A DNA stretch of 64,000 bases from assembly GCF_964355755.1 (NCBI RefSeq), contig NC_092679.1, positions 15,116,932 to 15,180,931 of the forward strand, in the 5' to 3' direction. The DNA is from Antedon mediterranea (lineage: Eukaryota > Echinodermata > Crinoidea > Comatulida > Antedonidae). Of the stretch, positions 47,916 through 60,710 are shown one piece after another. The notes beneath the pieces are model-generated. The model saw only the letters and a program-made list of their open reading frames with translations, was not told the DNA's origin and did not search any database. Position numbers and translations under genes: made by a program. How positions within the stretch are numbered: position 1 is the first letter of the stretch; each line of letters opens with the position of its first letter.

Positions 47916-50900
47916 TCAAAGTCAAACAATTGTAAATTTAATTAAAATACCATAGGCCCAATATTGTTATTTATTGTTATTAGTGTTTAGTCAGAGTAAG
48001 GTACAAAACGAGCTTTGGAAGTAGAAATTCTTCATCCTGTCTGTCTTCATCAGGCCTACTGATATGCGCGTTATCAATGAATTATTATAAATCAATCATC
48101 CAATTAACATTATTGTTGATATTATTAAGATGTATTATCCCCTGAAAAATATTTGTTGTTGTTGAATAGACCCTTATGCAATGTTAATGCAACATAATAA
48201 TTATATAATATTTAAAAAAAGGTATGTTTAGTCGCGTGAAATAATAATAGCTCACTATGTCTGTCGGTTGGTTGGTAAATGAGCTTAGCAAGGTTTTAAT
48301 AAATATTTCCTTTACTTGAAATTAAGATATTTTTTTGTTAACAGAAGGAAATTTGAAGTAAATAATATGGAAAAAAAATAAAATTGTTTTCTTAAATTAT
48401 TAAATAAAGAATATTGTAATAAAAAATGAAACAATTATTGTTCCAAACTTCACAAATTCTTTCCTCTTTTGGTGTTCTTGTCCACCGTATCACTACAATC
48501 AAGATATCGATAAACACGCAGTTTAGGCCTATATACCATAATTATAGTGGTTACTTTCTATGAATGTTTAAATTAAATTATTTTTGTTTCATACAAATTA
48601 TAATGAAAGAAATAATAATTTAAACAAAATAATATATATAGGCCTAGATATGATAAAAAATGTGCACCAAGTTTTATATTATAATGATAATAAATTTCTT
48701 TCGGACTGTTTATCTTTATCGAGTTAGTTCAGCTATTTGTTTATTATTTATACACTGATACCCACAGCATTGTCGTTTTTCAGGAATTTGCCTTTTGATT
48801 AACAATAATAATAATAATTGACATTTAAAAAAATGTATGTATACAATTATTGTAAGTATTTATTTTTAGATATTAAGAGATTAAGAGCATTGGTTCTAAA
48901 CATAATTCTGATTAAAATTGTTTTTTTAATTTTGATAATATTTTCCCGGGTAACAAATGACTGATATCACACGATTTTGTAACAAAAAAATAAGGAATGT
49001 TCCCACGCCGCTGATTTAAGAATAAATAGAAATACAATGTTTTATAATTACCAGTGTTTTGATCTCAGATTAGCCTAAATCGGTCAGTATTTTATTTTAA
49101 TTCTTTCTTTTGTAAAGCTGATCTACAAAAACTTTGTATACTCTTTTTATATGAAAACACTTGAATATTGTCCATCAATCTCACATGTAGGTAATGTTAA
49201 GTGGATGAATATAATATAAAAGGTTTGTCTTTCAGACACTTGTCGGCCTTGTCAAAGTAATATTTCCAAAATACGTACAATTGTTTTGTGTCCAGGTAGA
49301 TTGTTGCTTTCTGAGAAATGTTATTGCAGACTTTAATCAACAAACCGGAAGTAATTTCAAAGGGATTGTGGGGATTAAAAAATATGTCAGGAAAATAATA
49401 GAAACCTAAAATTAGAAATATTATGATGAAGCCACAGGTATGAGTAATAATGAAAGGATATCAGTGCGCATGTGTAAATAGTTACGTCAATGCGCGGTCT
49501 TTCTCTTACGTATAGGACATCTTTTACGTCAGCTTGTCTACGTAGATCAGTCCCTTAATTTAGTCTGACATCATAGGCTACCTACGCGCAGTTTAAAGTC
49601 AACATGAAACTATAGTAAAAACATCTAACTTATATATTAAAGATAAGATTACATGAATATGGCATACATTTTCAATAGGCCTATGTACAACTTTTTTTAA
49701 AGAGTATTATTTAATTTCGGAGCCATTTTTGACAGTTTAATTATTGTATGAGCTACGCTTTGATATCTATTTTTGACAGACATTTGTTATTATACGTTAC
49801 CACTCCTCCGTTTAAAAAAATCCTGGATCCGCTCCCGATATTGATAAAGTAAATCTCATTATTTCTTTTCCTTTTCTGTAGTGCTTAATACTATTAATAG
49901 TTTTCGGTACTCAAATTTCCACCCGCCCCTCCATTGAAAATTTAAAGTCGGTATGAATCAACATAACTTATCAAAGAGCAAAACAACAACTAAAGTGTGG
50001 AATAGGCCTAATATTCCAAACAATATAAAATCAAAATCAACGTTAAAACAAAACAATTGCCATTTTATTATGTTTTTGCTTAATCTGGACCATTATTATT
50101 ATTATTTCTTTAGAATGTGTTTGTTTTGTCATTTTACAAAAGGCCTATCAGGCCTAGGTTTCAAACATGTAGGCCTAAAGAAGCTCTATAATTTTCCGCT
50201 AACATTTGTCTGTTTAGGCCTAAATAGCTTCAGTTCTCTCCATTGAGAGATTTTATTCAGTATAACAGGAAAACATGCATAGTGCCACAGCAGCCGATCT
50301 GTCAATTGAATAATATCGATAACTAATCAATCTTGGCGCGTGATTTATACATTTGCCAATCCTTACCATAATGCTATTAAAGATCAATGATAATTAGTTC
50401 TTTCATAACTGCGATAAATTAAGTTCTACAAGGGCCTATTATGGGTAAGGTGAACAAATATAGGTGGCGGCTGATGACAAATGTTAGAAACGAACCCGCT
50501 AAACCTAAGCCTCCATCAATATGTTTAAGATTTTTAAGAGTATTTGGTACGTGATTCGCTGATTGTAGCAGGCGAGAATCAAGCTCAGAATCGCTGCGTG
50601 ATAGTGTGAAAAATCGATCAAGCCTAATGAGTAGGCCTAGCTTTTAAATCACGAAGTGTTGTGATAACAAAACAAGTTTAAACATCATTAGGACAATTAA
50701 TATTATACGTTTACGTTATTAATTGAGGCCTATACAACACTGCATTGTATATGTTTAAATAATTAGGAAACGTAGGCCTATAGCCCGAAAGTTACTCATG
50801 TCTTTGGAGTTAAACCTGCTTACTCTTCTTCTCTCTCAGGCTTACGGACACCTCAAAATTTTAATGATAAGACTAAGGGGAAAATTATTTAGAAGTGAAA

Positions 50901-51250
50901 CTGGGCTCAAATTAAAATAGGCGTATTCACATCAATCGAAACCACATAATAAATACCCACACTTCCGATATGTGTTTTTTGAAGTTTCCAGTTTATCATG
51001 TTCTTTCCGTGAAAATAGAGTAGTTGGTGTAGAAAAACAATTACCTTCAAAAACATGTGTAAATACGTTACCTATACAATCACTACACTTGATTGATTGT
51101 GATTTGAAAGTCTAACACTATAATTATTATATTTTGTTGAAACTACCAAAGAACTTATAGCACAAGAATCTCCTGTTCTTCAATTTGCATTCAAAACACA
51201 GTATCGGAAGTACAGGGTTAAAAGGTCAAACTGGGCGAAATAAAATAGAG

Positions 51251-53020
51251 CAGCACCAATTGATGCATTATGGGATTTTTAGAACCCTTCTTGTTGCACT
51301 TCATAAAGTTGTACAAAGATGGAAATACGTTACATAGGCCTACGTACTACACACTACACTTGTTCATGTGATTGAATAGACCATACATAAATAAAGGAAG
51401 ATACAGCACCAAATAATGCATTATGGGATTTTAGAACTCTTCTTTTTGCACTCTATGCAGTTTTGTCTCAATTAAGATTGGAAAGAAACACCAAATAATG
51501 CATTATGGGATTTTAGAACCCTTCTTTTTGCACTCTATGCAGTTTTGTCTTAATTAAGATTGGAAAGAAACATCAACTGATGCATTATGGGATTTTAGAA
51601 CCCTTCTTTTTGCACTCTATGCAGTTTTGTCTCAATTAAGATTGGAAAGAAACATCAACTGATGCATTATGGGATTTTAGAACCCTTCTTTTTGCACTCT
51701 ATGCAGTTTTGTCTCAATTAAGATTGGAAAGAAACATCAACTGATGCATTATGGGATTTTAGAACCCTTCTTTTTGCACTCTATGCAGTTTTGTCTCAAT
51801 TAAGATTGGAAAGAAACATCAAATAATGCATTATGGGATTTTAGAACCCTTCTTTTTGCACTCTATGCAGTTTTGTCTCAATTAACATTGGAAAGAAACA
51901 TTAACTGATGCATTATGGGATTTTAGAACCCTTCTTTTTGCACTCTATGCAGTTTTGTCTCAATTAAGATTGGAAAGAAACACCAAATAATGCATTATGG
52001 GATTTTAGAACCCTTATTTTTGCACTCTATGCAGTTTTGTCTCAATTAAGATTGGAAAGAAACACCAAATAATGCATTATGGGATTTTAGAACCCTTCTT
52101 TTTGCACTCTATGCAGTTTTGTCTCAATTAAGATTGGAAAGAAACACCAAATAATGCATTATGGGATTTTAGAACCCTTATTTTTGCACTCTATGCAGTT
52201 TTGTCTCAATTAAGATTGGAAAGAAACATCAACTGATGCATTATGGGATTTTAGAACCCTACTTTTTGCACTCTATGCAGTTTTGTCTCAATTAAGATTG
52301 GAAAGAAACATCAACTGATGCATTATGGGATTTTAGAACCCTTCTTTTTGCACTCTATGCAGTTTTGTCTCAATTAAGATTGGAAAGAAACATCAACTGA
52401 TGCATTATGGGATTTTAGAACCCTTCTTTTTGCACTCTATGCAGTTTTGTCTCAATTAAGATTGGAAAGAAACACCAAATAATGCATTATGGGATTTTAG
52501 AACCCTTATTTTTGCACTCTATGCAGTTTTGTCTCAATTAAGATTGGAAAGAAACACCAAATAATGCATTATGGGATTTTAGAACCCTTATTTTTGCACT
52601 CTATGCAGTTTTGTCTCAATTCAGATTGGAAAGAAACATCAACTGATGCATTATGGGATTTTAGAACCCTACTTTTTGCACTCTATGCAGTTTTGTCTCA
52701 ATTAAGATTGGAAAGAAACATCAACTGATGCATTATGGGATTTTAGAACCCTTCTTTTTGCACTCTATGCAGTTTTGTCTCAATTAAGATTGGAAAGAAA
52801 CATCAACTGATGCATTATGGGATTTTAGAACCCTTCTTTTTGCACTCTATGCAGTTTTGTCTCAATTAAGATTGGAAAGAAACACCAAATAATGCATTAT
52901 GGGATTTTAGAACCCTACTTTTACACTCAATAGTTTTGTCTAAAATAAGATTTAAAAAAAACCCCACCAACGCTGATGCATTATGGAATTTTTAAAAACC
53001 CTTTATTTTTGCATTTTGTT
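51251..53020 (+). repeat. 82-bp satellite array, 19 regular units plus diverged flanking copies
   Basis: The regular array runs from about 51405 to 52940. Equivalent bases recur exactly every 82 bp from 51420 to 52896 (18 steps). The unit contains TGCATTATGGGATTTTAGAA, CCCTTCTTTTTGCACTCTAT, GCAGTTTTGTCTCAATTAAG and ATTGGAAAGAAACA. Two start variants alternate in blocks: CCAAATAATG (A) and TCAACTGATG (B). Diverged single units flank it at 51252 and about 52970. There are stops in all frames, and I see no gene. Confidence 0.95.
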
Positions 53021-53237
53021 CTAATATTTATTGTTTTTATGAGATAGCAGATTAGCAAAGATGTTTTGTGCCACTGTTTTGATTAATATTCTGCATTTAT
53101 GATCACCTAAAAAATAATATTAATATAAATCATAGAATTATTATTTTGCAGTCAGGCTTGCTCTATGTGTGTGTGTATGTGTGAGACTGAGAATGAAACA
53201 CAAATATAGATGATATAATGATTTAGATAAATATTTA

Positions 53238-53409
53238 TTCTGAAAAGTCCCGTGAGCACGGATCACGGCAAAATAGAAAATATACCTACTGTATTGCCCT
53301 AATAAGTGATTAAGTAGAAAATACTGGGATGCTACAAAAGCCAATGGATGCCACTGAAATGGCATCCAGCAGCCCAGCAAGTGAGGCGTGGTATCGGGAC
53401 TTTTCAGAA
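53238..53409 (+). repeat. 172-bp MITE with perfect 15-bp inverted ends
   Basis: Ends TTCTGAAAAGTCCCG (53238-53252) and CGGGACTTTTCAGAA (53395-53409) are exact inverse copies. An inner hairpin GGATGCCA...TGGCATCC lies at 53346-53367. The (TG)n microsatellite just before it (about 53166-53182) is separate. Confidence 0.8.
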
Positions 53410-54503
53410 CAAAAAATGTGTTGAGCTATCCAATGTTTCTGCCTTGGGCGTAGCCATAATGGTGGTCAATCAGTCAGAATATAATGTATTAATATATATT
53501 TCAATTTCTAAGATACTTTAATAGCCTACTTATACCCTACGGTGAACAGTAACTGTTAAAGTAAAATTTTGGAATTGCTTGATCCTAAAAGTTTTGTGTT
53601 CTACTGTAGGTAACTTGCAGACTACACGGAAGGCTAAAAATTGCTTTTTAGATTGATATTAGACAAACCAGGTCATACACCGTTCTACTACAAAATGTGT
53701 GAACAGATTTGTTTTCCTTGCACGTTAAGTCGTGCGTTATGCAATAATATGACTATAATTTTCAATAATTGATACTAAGCACAATTAATAAAATTAATTA
53801 CTAGGATTTTACTTACAATTATAAAGTATAAAATGATGAAAAATGGCAAACGTATTATGAATTAATTTAATTGGTTATTTAGGTAAAAGTTGGCCGATGT
53901 GTACTGTATTTGAACTGTATTATATCTCATATATATTACATTTATATTATACCATCGTTATAAATTAGATTGTATTATAATAATGTGCATTATATCCATG
54001 CATCATAATCTGACTAATCCTAGGCCCAATTCAGACAAGCAACATCAAATTTACCGACACAATCGCTGGATTAAGGAGGGCGAAGATCCAATGCTGGCGG
54101 TAGCATGCCTGCTATCATAGCGCTGTGCTGCTCCTATTCTACGTTAGATAACAGTGACATTTCGTACAATATACAACAGATGCAAGATTATGTCGCCACT
54201 CGTTTCAAACGCTAAATGCTTTTTTTCCAACAAAAACGACTTAATCTTGAACGAAGACGAACCAAAATCAGATACATATGAGCAATTACATTGATTGGAT
54301 GTAAATCATATTTATTAGTATTTATTAGATAAAGTTAAAACTAAGTAGGATTTAATCTATATTTATAAAAGCCTTAAAATTCCCCTCTGGGGACACATCG
54401 ATAGAAATAACATTATCATCACTGAGCGCATAGTTTATTTATAAATATACAGTGTACTAAAAATTATTACTGAATTTTCTAAAAATATTGGAGGTGAATC
54501 ACC

Positions 54504-54545
54504 GGGAAAACAGGGAAGAGTGAATTCACTCTTCCCTGGGAAAAC
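54504..54545. mobile_element. 26-bp perfect palindrome flanked by exact 8-bp direct repeats
   Basis: AGGGAAGAGTGAA and its exact inverse (54512-54537) make a loopless palindrome. GGGAAAAC abuts it on both sides (54504-54511 and 54538-54545). 8-bp target duplications and CAGGG-type ends are features of hAT transposons. The element would be the two ends alone. Confidence 0.7.
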
Positions 54546-55984
54546 CAATTAACGGAACATAATCTGTGCAGTAAACACCCGGGAATCCGGGATCCGCTTT
54601 ATCTGTATGTATAATGCAATAGAAACATTCCTATGTGCAACATTCGATACACATTAGAGTAGGACATTAAATTACGGATTATCGTACTGCAACATTTTTA
54701 CTGCATTTAGTCGATGAGGTGCGCAGTCAATGAAATACATATTGTGATGATTTATACCAAACCTCTTGATAAATAATTGCAGTAAAAAAGAGTGAACATG
54801 TAGTTACTGTAGTAGATACAGTAGAATGATCCGTAATTTGAACATATTCCCTTAAATTTAAATAAACATAACAATTTGCATAAATTAAAATGGAAGCCAT
54901 ATTGCCATTATATTATTAATAAAAAACCAATAATTTGAAACATGAACGTAATTGTTTTTAGTTAAAAATGTAAAAAATAGTGACTTTCCAACAATAACAG
55001 GAGAATAGTTTGATAACTAATAATAATTTTTATGGAAAAATAAAATGTATGAATAAAAATTAATAGCCCTAGTTTATATGGCCTTTTTTTGATAAACAAT
55101 ATTATTCAAATATCGGAACCAACCAACCTAATGATTTTTAATCGTTTTCAAATGTTTGATCTAATTCAAGATGTTGTATTAAGTTTTAAAGAAAGATTGT
55201 TTTTCTTCATTATATCTTTACTCTTACTAAATGTTTTACTAACGAATTGTAATCTATTTATATGTTTGCTTTATGTACACGTCAACTAACGATCAAATAA
55301 CAGTTTTCTCATCGCAACTAATTGTACAATGTAATTTAGAAAACTACAACCATTTTTCAATAAACATACACATCATACAACGTACATTTCTAGCCTAACA
55401 AAATTTTAAAACTTTCTATTATTTAAAAGTCGAAGATAGCCAGGTCTCGGGTCCATTCTATTGTCGCCACAGATTGATATCTTCATCAGTACTTCTATGA
55501 ATGAATGATTAGGTGGGAACACGAACGCTAGTTGATCATACCCAGTACCGTTTTGATAGTTCAATACAAATTACTCAGTAATATTTAAAAAAAATGCTAA
55601 CATCTTTATAATATTGTCTAATTCATTGTTCCCTAATATCCTCATTTTAAAAATAATTTTTTATAATAATAATCTCATATTATTATTTTCTAAGTGTAAA
55701 ACTAAGATGTGTCAAGATTCAATAGTTACTGGCTCGACATATTTGTTTTATAATTATTATTAAAAATACAGTTTTTGATAGTTATAAGAAAGAAAACAAA
55801 TAAATAACATTAAACATAACCTTTGACCCGTTTGTTAATTGATTCAGCCGAATATTATTACAGATTACTACTACCGTACACATCCATGATTTGTTGAAAT
55901 GTAAGATAGAACGTTTCACGAACTGTAACCTAAAAATTATATGTTGAAATGTTTGTGTATACCATTTTAATGTCACATGTCACA

Positions 55985-56188
55985 AATAAAACTGCTTTGA
56001 CCAAACATTGGATTGAAACAAAATTATTTACCTGAAAACTGTAATTTAAAGCAAAAATAGTCAAATTGTCTAGAAGTCAATGGGTTTTTGATTGGATTTA
56101 ACCGTTTATTTAATTTCTTTTTGTAAGTGAAAACATTATTTTAACATTTTTTTTTATACGGAAGTGATTAACTTTATTAAAACTGCGA
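55985..56188 (+). repeat. Dispersed repeat family X, copy 3
   Basis: Has GACCAAACATTGGATTGAAA, ACTGTAATTTAAAGCAAAAA, CAATGGGTTTTTGATTGGAT, AAGTGAAAACATTATTTT and CGGAAGTGATTAACTTTATT in the family order and orientation. Confidence 0.7.
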
Positions 56189-56419
56189 AATGGCCTTTTT
56201 TTTTAAATCTTCATGTTTTAACATATTTAACAATTGTTTTGTACAATCGTGTTTTGACCGTAATTAAGCGTTCCTTGATTCATTATTTGGTCAAAAACAT
56301 ATACAAGAAAAATGTATGAGAACAAGATACAGATCATAATTCAAAAACTTAATTATAGATATTTATTATTAATTATTTATTTATTAACGTTCGTTAATTT
56401 TATTATATACCTCTACGTT

Positions 56420-56478
56420 GGCTAAACCAGGGAGGAGTGAAAATAAAATAATATAATTTCACTCTTCCCCGGCTGAAC
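56420..56478. mobile_element. 43-bp palindromic element with 8-bp direct repeats (copy 2)
   Basis: Ends CAGGGAGGAGTGAAA and TTTCACTCTTCCCC enclose an AT-rich centre (56428-56470). GGCTAAAC and GGCTGAAC flank it (7 of 8). The same ends occur at 54512 and 56875. Confidence 0.65.
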
Positions 56479-56866
56479 ACAATTATTAATATTAGCTAGC
56501 ATCGAGATAGATCGAGTTGTTATTACATTTGACTATCAGATTATTTCTTGATAAATGGGCCGTTTAAACTACAGTATTATCTTTTTGATTCTGTTTGATT
56601 GAAATTTCAAGAATATTATCATTGAATTAGAGTTGATTGAAAATGCACAGGTTAGGTAGATATAAATGTAGGGTATTAGGCTTTTCTATGATGAGGACAC
56701 GCTAAGTAGACTTTTCGTAGATAGAAAAAATAATATGTCAAAAAATAATAAATCGAATATGCTGACTGGGTACGTTCATAAACACTTTCAACGAAAATGA
56801 TAGTTTGCGTATTTGTATTTTAGTCGTAAAGTAAATCTATATGTAAGGCGTAATGTCGTTGTTACA

Positions 56867-56943
56867 TGTTTTACCAGGTAAGAGTGAAATTAAGAGTGAA
56901 ATTAAGAGTGAAATTACTTAATTTCACTCTTCCCTAGTTTTAC
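56867..56943. mobile_element. 61-bp palindromic element with 8-bp direct repeats (copy 3)
   Basis: 56875-56935 begins CAGGTAAGAGTGAAATTA and ends TAATTTCACTCTTCCCT. The left AAGAGTGAAATT block is triplicated in tandem. TGTTTTAC and AGTTTTAC flank it (7 of 8). Confidence 0.65.
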
Positions 56944-57479
56944 GGATGATAATAATGGCCAAAGTATGTACAGAATATCGCATCAGTCTCATTTGTTTTT
57001 TATGACACCATATTTAATCATAATTTCCATAGGCCTAGTTTATAACATCATGTTTATAACACATAGTAATAGATAGTAATATCACCAATAATATATATTT
57101 TTATATATTATAGTTATATAACCGCGATCTTAACTGTCGAATTTATTGTAAATAATTAATTATCAATAGTAATTATTTATTTTATTTTTATTCAATTTTC
57201 TTTCATATACAATACAAAGAAGAAAAAACAAATATAAAAGGCAAGGAAAGACCAAACAGATGCTAAACACCTATGCTAATTAGTCAACCCAGAACAGAGC
57301 ACAGAAATAAACCAAACAAATATTTAAAATTTCCATTCTACAATTAAAGCATCTACAAGAAAGCGACCAACTACACACATTTTCAACATCAAAATTATTA
57401 AAAAAATAAGTAATGAAATAATTAATAATTATAATAATTCAATATATTGTTAATTTCAATCCTTGTTTCATTGAAATTT

Positions 57480-57830
57480 ATTTTTCATTATTGAATTATG
57501 TTTAATATTCGAGGGGGGGGGGGGGACTTTAGCAACCATTTCCCCCATAATTGGAATTCACCATTTAAAAACAAAATGACGAGTCAAGAAAACTGAAAAA
57601 AAAAATCGGCTAATAAAGCCTAGACCATATTCAAATTTGTTTATTATTGAATTATGAATTTTCGAGGGGGCTTTAGCGACACAACCATTTACCCCATAAT
57701 TGGGAATTCACCAGTTTAAAAATAAATAACGGTCGAAAAACCCTATTTTGTTTATTATTGAATTATGTTAGTGTGCTTTATCGATACAATCATTTTACCC
57801 GTCGCTGGACTTTATTGCACACAGAATAAC
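57480..57830 (+). repeat. Degenerate tandem repeat with a 13-G run
   Basis: A block with TTATTATTGAATTATG, TTCGAGGGGG, ACTTTAGC, CAACCATTT and CCCCATAATTGG starts near 57485, 57644 and 57752 (the last incomplete). The first copy contains an uninterrupted run of 13 G (57513-57525). Confidence 0.7.
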
Positions 57831-57871
57831 AGTGCAATTGTTCGCTACCTCCGTGAAATAAAATTAATGAA

Positions 57872-57965
57872 ATATACAATACAATATACTGTAATAGGCT
57901 ATATCAGAATACATACGTATATACAATACAATATACTGTAATAGGCTATATCAGAATACATACGT
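57872..57965 (+). repeat. Exact 47-bp tandem duplication
   Basis: 57872-57918 and 57919-57965 are identical, each beginning ATATACAATACAATATACTG. A short third start follows. Identity implies a recent event. Confidence 0.9.
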
Positions 57966-60710
57966 ATATACATGTCATACATTCTAAAGGCCTACTAATA
58001 ATCACTAATGATTTGAAATTATTCAATCGACATTTACAATGACATTTACCGGCTGCAAACAGGCTTTAAATTTATCAATCAAATAATTTTGTCAATTACT
58101 GTAAGATAGAGATAATGCGGCTTGTAAATTAATTTTCTTCGTTCAATTTGTTTGTCATCGAAAATTATTAATGCATCTACAATAAGATCAATTCCAACTT
58201 GACAATTTGTAAAAAGATCTTGTCTGGTTATAACGCAAAAGATTATTGTTTAAAAATAATTTAAAACCACAACTAAACACTAAATATTTTGAAACATAGT
58301 ACTAGCGCTTGATATTTGTAATTGGTTACTGATAACAAATTATAATATTTAAATGAAAATTCGTGGGGGTGTGGTAAAATTATATGTTTTTAAAAATGGA
58401 CAGATGGGATCGGAAACCGTTTGTTTTGAACTAACATAATGTAACGTTTCGTGCCTTTAATTTGTTTAAAATAATTAGGCCCTACTGTTATACGATCTAT
58501 CATTTTATATGGAATTTTTATTTTTGAAATCAATCAATGAATTTTTTTTCAAAAAAGTTTAAATAACTATATCTAAATGTTATGTAGGCCTAAAGGAAGG
58601 GCTACCAAACAGTTATAAAAATTTAAATATATTTAAAAAGTTGGGTGCGATTTATACTATATTAAACCTGTTTAATTGATGTTTTTTGGGGCTTTCGTGG
58701 TAAAAAATTGTATTTTAAATTTAGTCTTTTGATGTTTTCTGCTTTTAATGGAAGGTTTTTACCTTTTTAACTCTCAATTCTGTATATTATTTGTAATCTT
58801 GTTGCATACATTATTGTATTATATATTCGTATAGTGTTATTGTAATTGTTTTTTTACCAAATGAATGGTTAAATTAAATCTGAAAATTATGATATATTAT
58901 TTGAAATATCTTGAATTATCATGTCAAGTTCAAATGTTTTACATAAGAAAAAAATCACAATACAAATCAGTTTTTATTTTACAGATACTAAAAAAAAGTA
59001 TTATAGGCCCCATTGGTTTGTGTAACAAATGGTCTGTATTTGGTAAAGATACTTTTTTCGTTCGATTTAAAATCCTGTCTAATAGCATTTAAACCGGTGT
59101 GAGGCGCTTTGTTAAAAGCACCATAGATAAAAAAAAATCCAAATAAACAAACCAACTTTCAATTATTAGCCAAAGTTTATGTCTGATCATATCCAACAAT
59201 TTGATATAGATTAATAATAATAATTATATAAGTGCATCTTTATAACCTACAAATAATCTATGAAACAGAAACAAGAATAAATATTTTCTTACCTTCGTAA
59301 AATTAATTATTTAAATTCACATGTTGACGGACTTGATGTTATAACAGGATCGAGCATTCAACTGTTGTTGATTTTAATTGAAGCCTGTTTGTCTGAAGGA
59401 CCTATTTTTGAGTGAGTGAGTTACAATAACATGGGGTAAAGAAATTGAATGCGTATTAAGTTATTTACATTCGTTTTTACTGCCCTTACGAGTGCACAGA
59501 AGTGTATTGCATCTAGGGTCTTCAAGAACCTTTCAAGTACCCGGAGAAAAAGCAATCTTTCCCGTCAAGTCGTCTTCTTAACTACGCTTAACCAAGATTT
59601 GCTTGGTTTTTGCTAATTTGATTTGAAGACAATCGTGATTTTCAGGGCAATTTAGTAAACTAAATACTCGTTGACAATAACAACATTTAAAAAAAACCAT
59701 ACAAATTGGAAACATTTTATAATTACGAATAAAATAATTACCAATTGTTATATTTAGAATAGGAACCAACTACATGCAATGCGATTAGCATTTTGCAGTT
59801 TAAAAAAATATCTCCATGTTTATAATTCTGGAATTTATAAAAAAAAATGAGGCATATGTTTTGCAGGATAATTAAAGATTGTCTCTTTAATAAAAATAGC
59901 GCGGTAAACAACATTGATTCGTAAAGATGACATTTACTATGTTTATTATCTTAATTGCTGATTGAAAAATAATCATTTTCATGAAGAGGACACTCGAGAA
60001 AAATGTAAGTAGACGAAGCAAACTGAGATCTTAAACCGATAATCTACCGATGATTCATTTACTAAATTATTACTGCAAATGTAAGCTATGAGATATGAAG
60101 CGGTGTAAGCCTCCAATCCGATACAAACTACTCGGCTATCTTGAATGGCATGCAACGTCGTCATCATTCCGAGTGAATGATCGCAAAACGAGCAATGTGT
60201 CTCTTAATCATAATCATTACCCAAACAGTAATCATGTTACAAATATTCAGACGGTAATTCCTGTACAAATGTATATTATGTTTCATTCATCGTGGTATTA
60301 GATTTGTGCGTTATGTTGATCGACGGATTTTGTTCATTCTGGTATAACATTGACTTGGAGTCGGCGCACGAGTTTTGAATTCCGTCTGACTAAAAGTGGT
60401 TGACACGTCTTAATCAATTCTATTGTTATCACTCATTTTCCTTCCCTTTACGCCTTGAAGAACATCGTAAGTTGTACACCTGCAACACAGCAATAGAGCA
60501 CTCCATAAACATACCGGTAACGCAACTAATAGGGCATCCCGTACATTCCGTGTGAAACATGCATCACACATGTCACACTATTACACCTTTTTACACATGC
60601 AGTGAAGAACACTATATCACGCATGCGTCATAGTTAACCCTTGCACACATACAACTAACGAATATAGACACATGCGACGCTATGTATATAGTACTCTCAC
60701 ATCCTCTACA

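Larger units (their letters stand above)
37851..51250. other. Gene-free region upstream of nkx2-1
   Basis: No supported coding sequence. Contents: two MITEs (39611, 39955), a family X repeat (41721), a TAA run at about 39070, a GC-richer unique block at 42290-42420 (includes CACCTG and AACAAAGG), another at 45360-45560, a possible retroelement tail (46236), a (GTCGGTCT)n tract, a 22-bp minisatellite, a large double palindrome (47713-47915), and a unique block at 50286-50640. Other parts are AT-rich with nothing I can name. Confidence 0.5.

Noticed and set aside
46771-52940. Regular repeats suggestive of a CRISPR array
   Set aside because: The 22-bp and 82-bp repeats abut without unique spacers, and the window is animal DNA.
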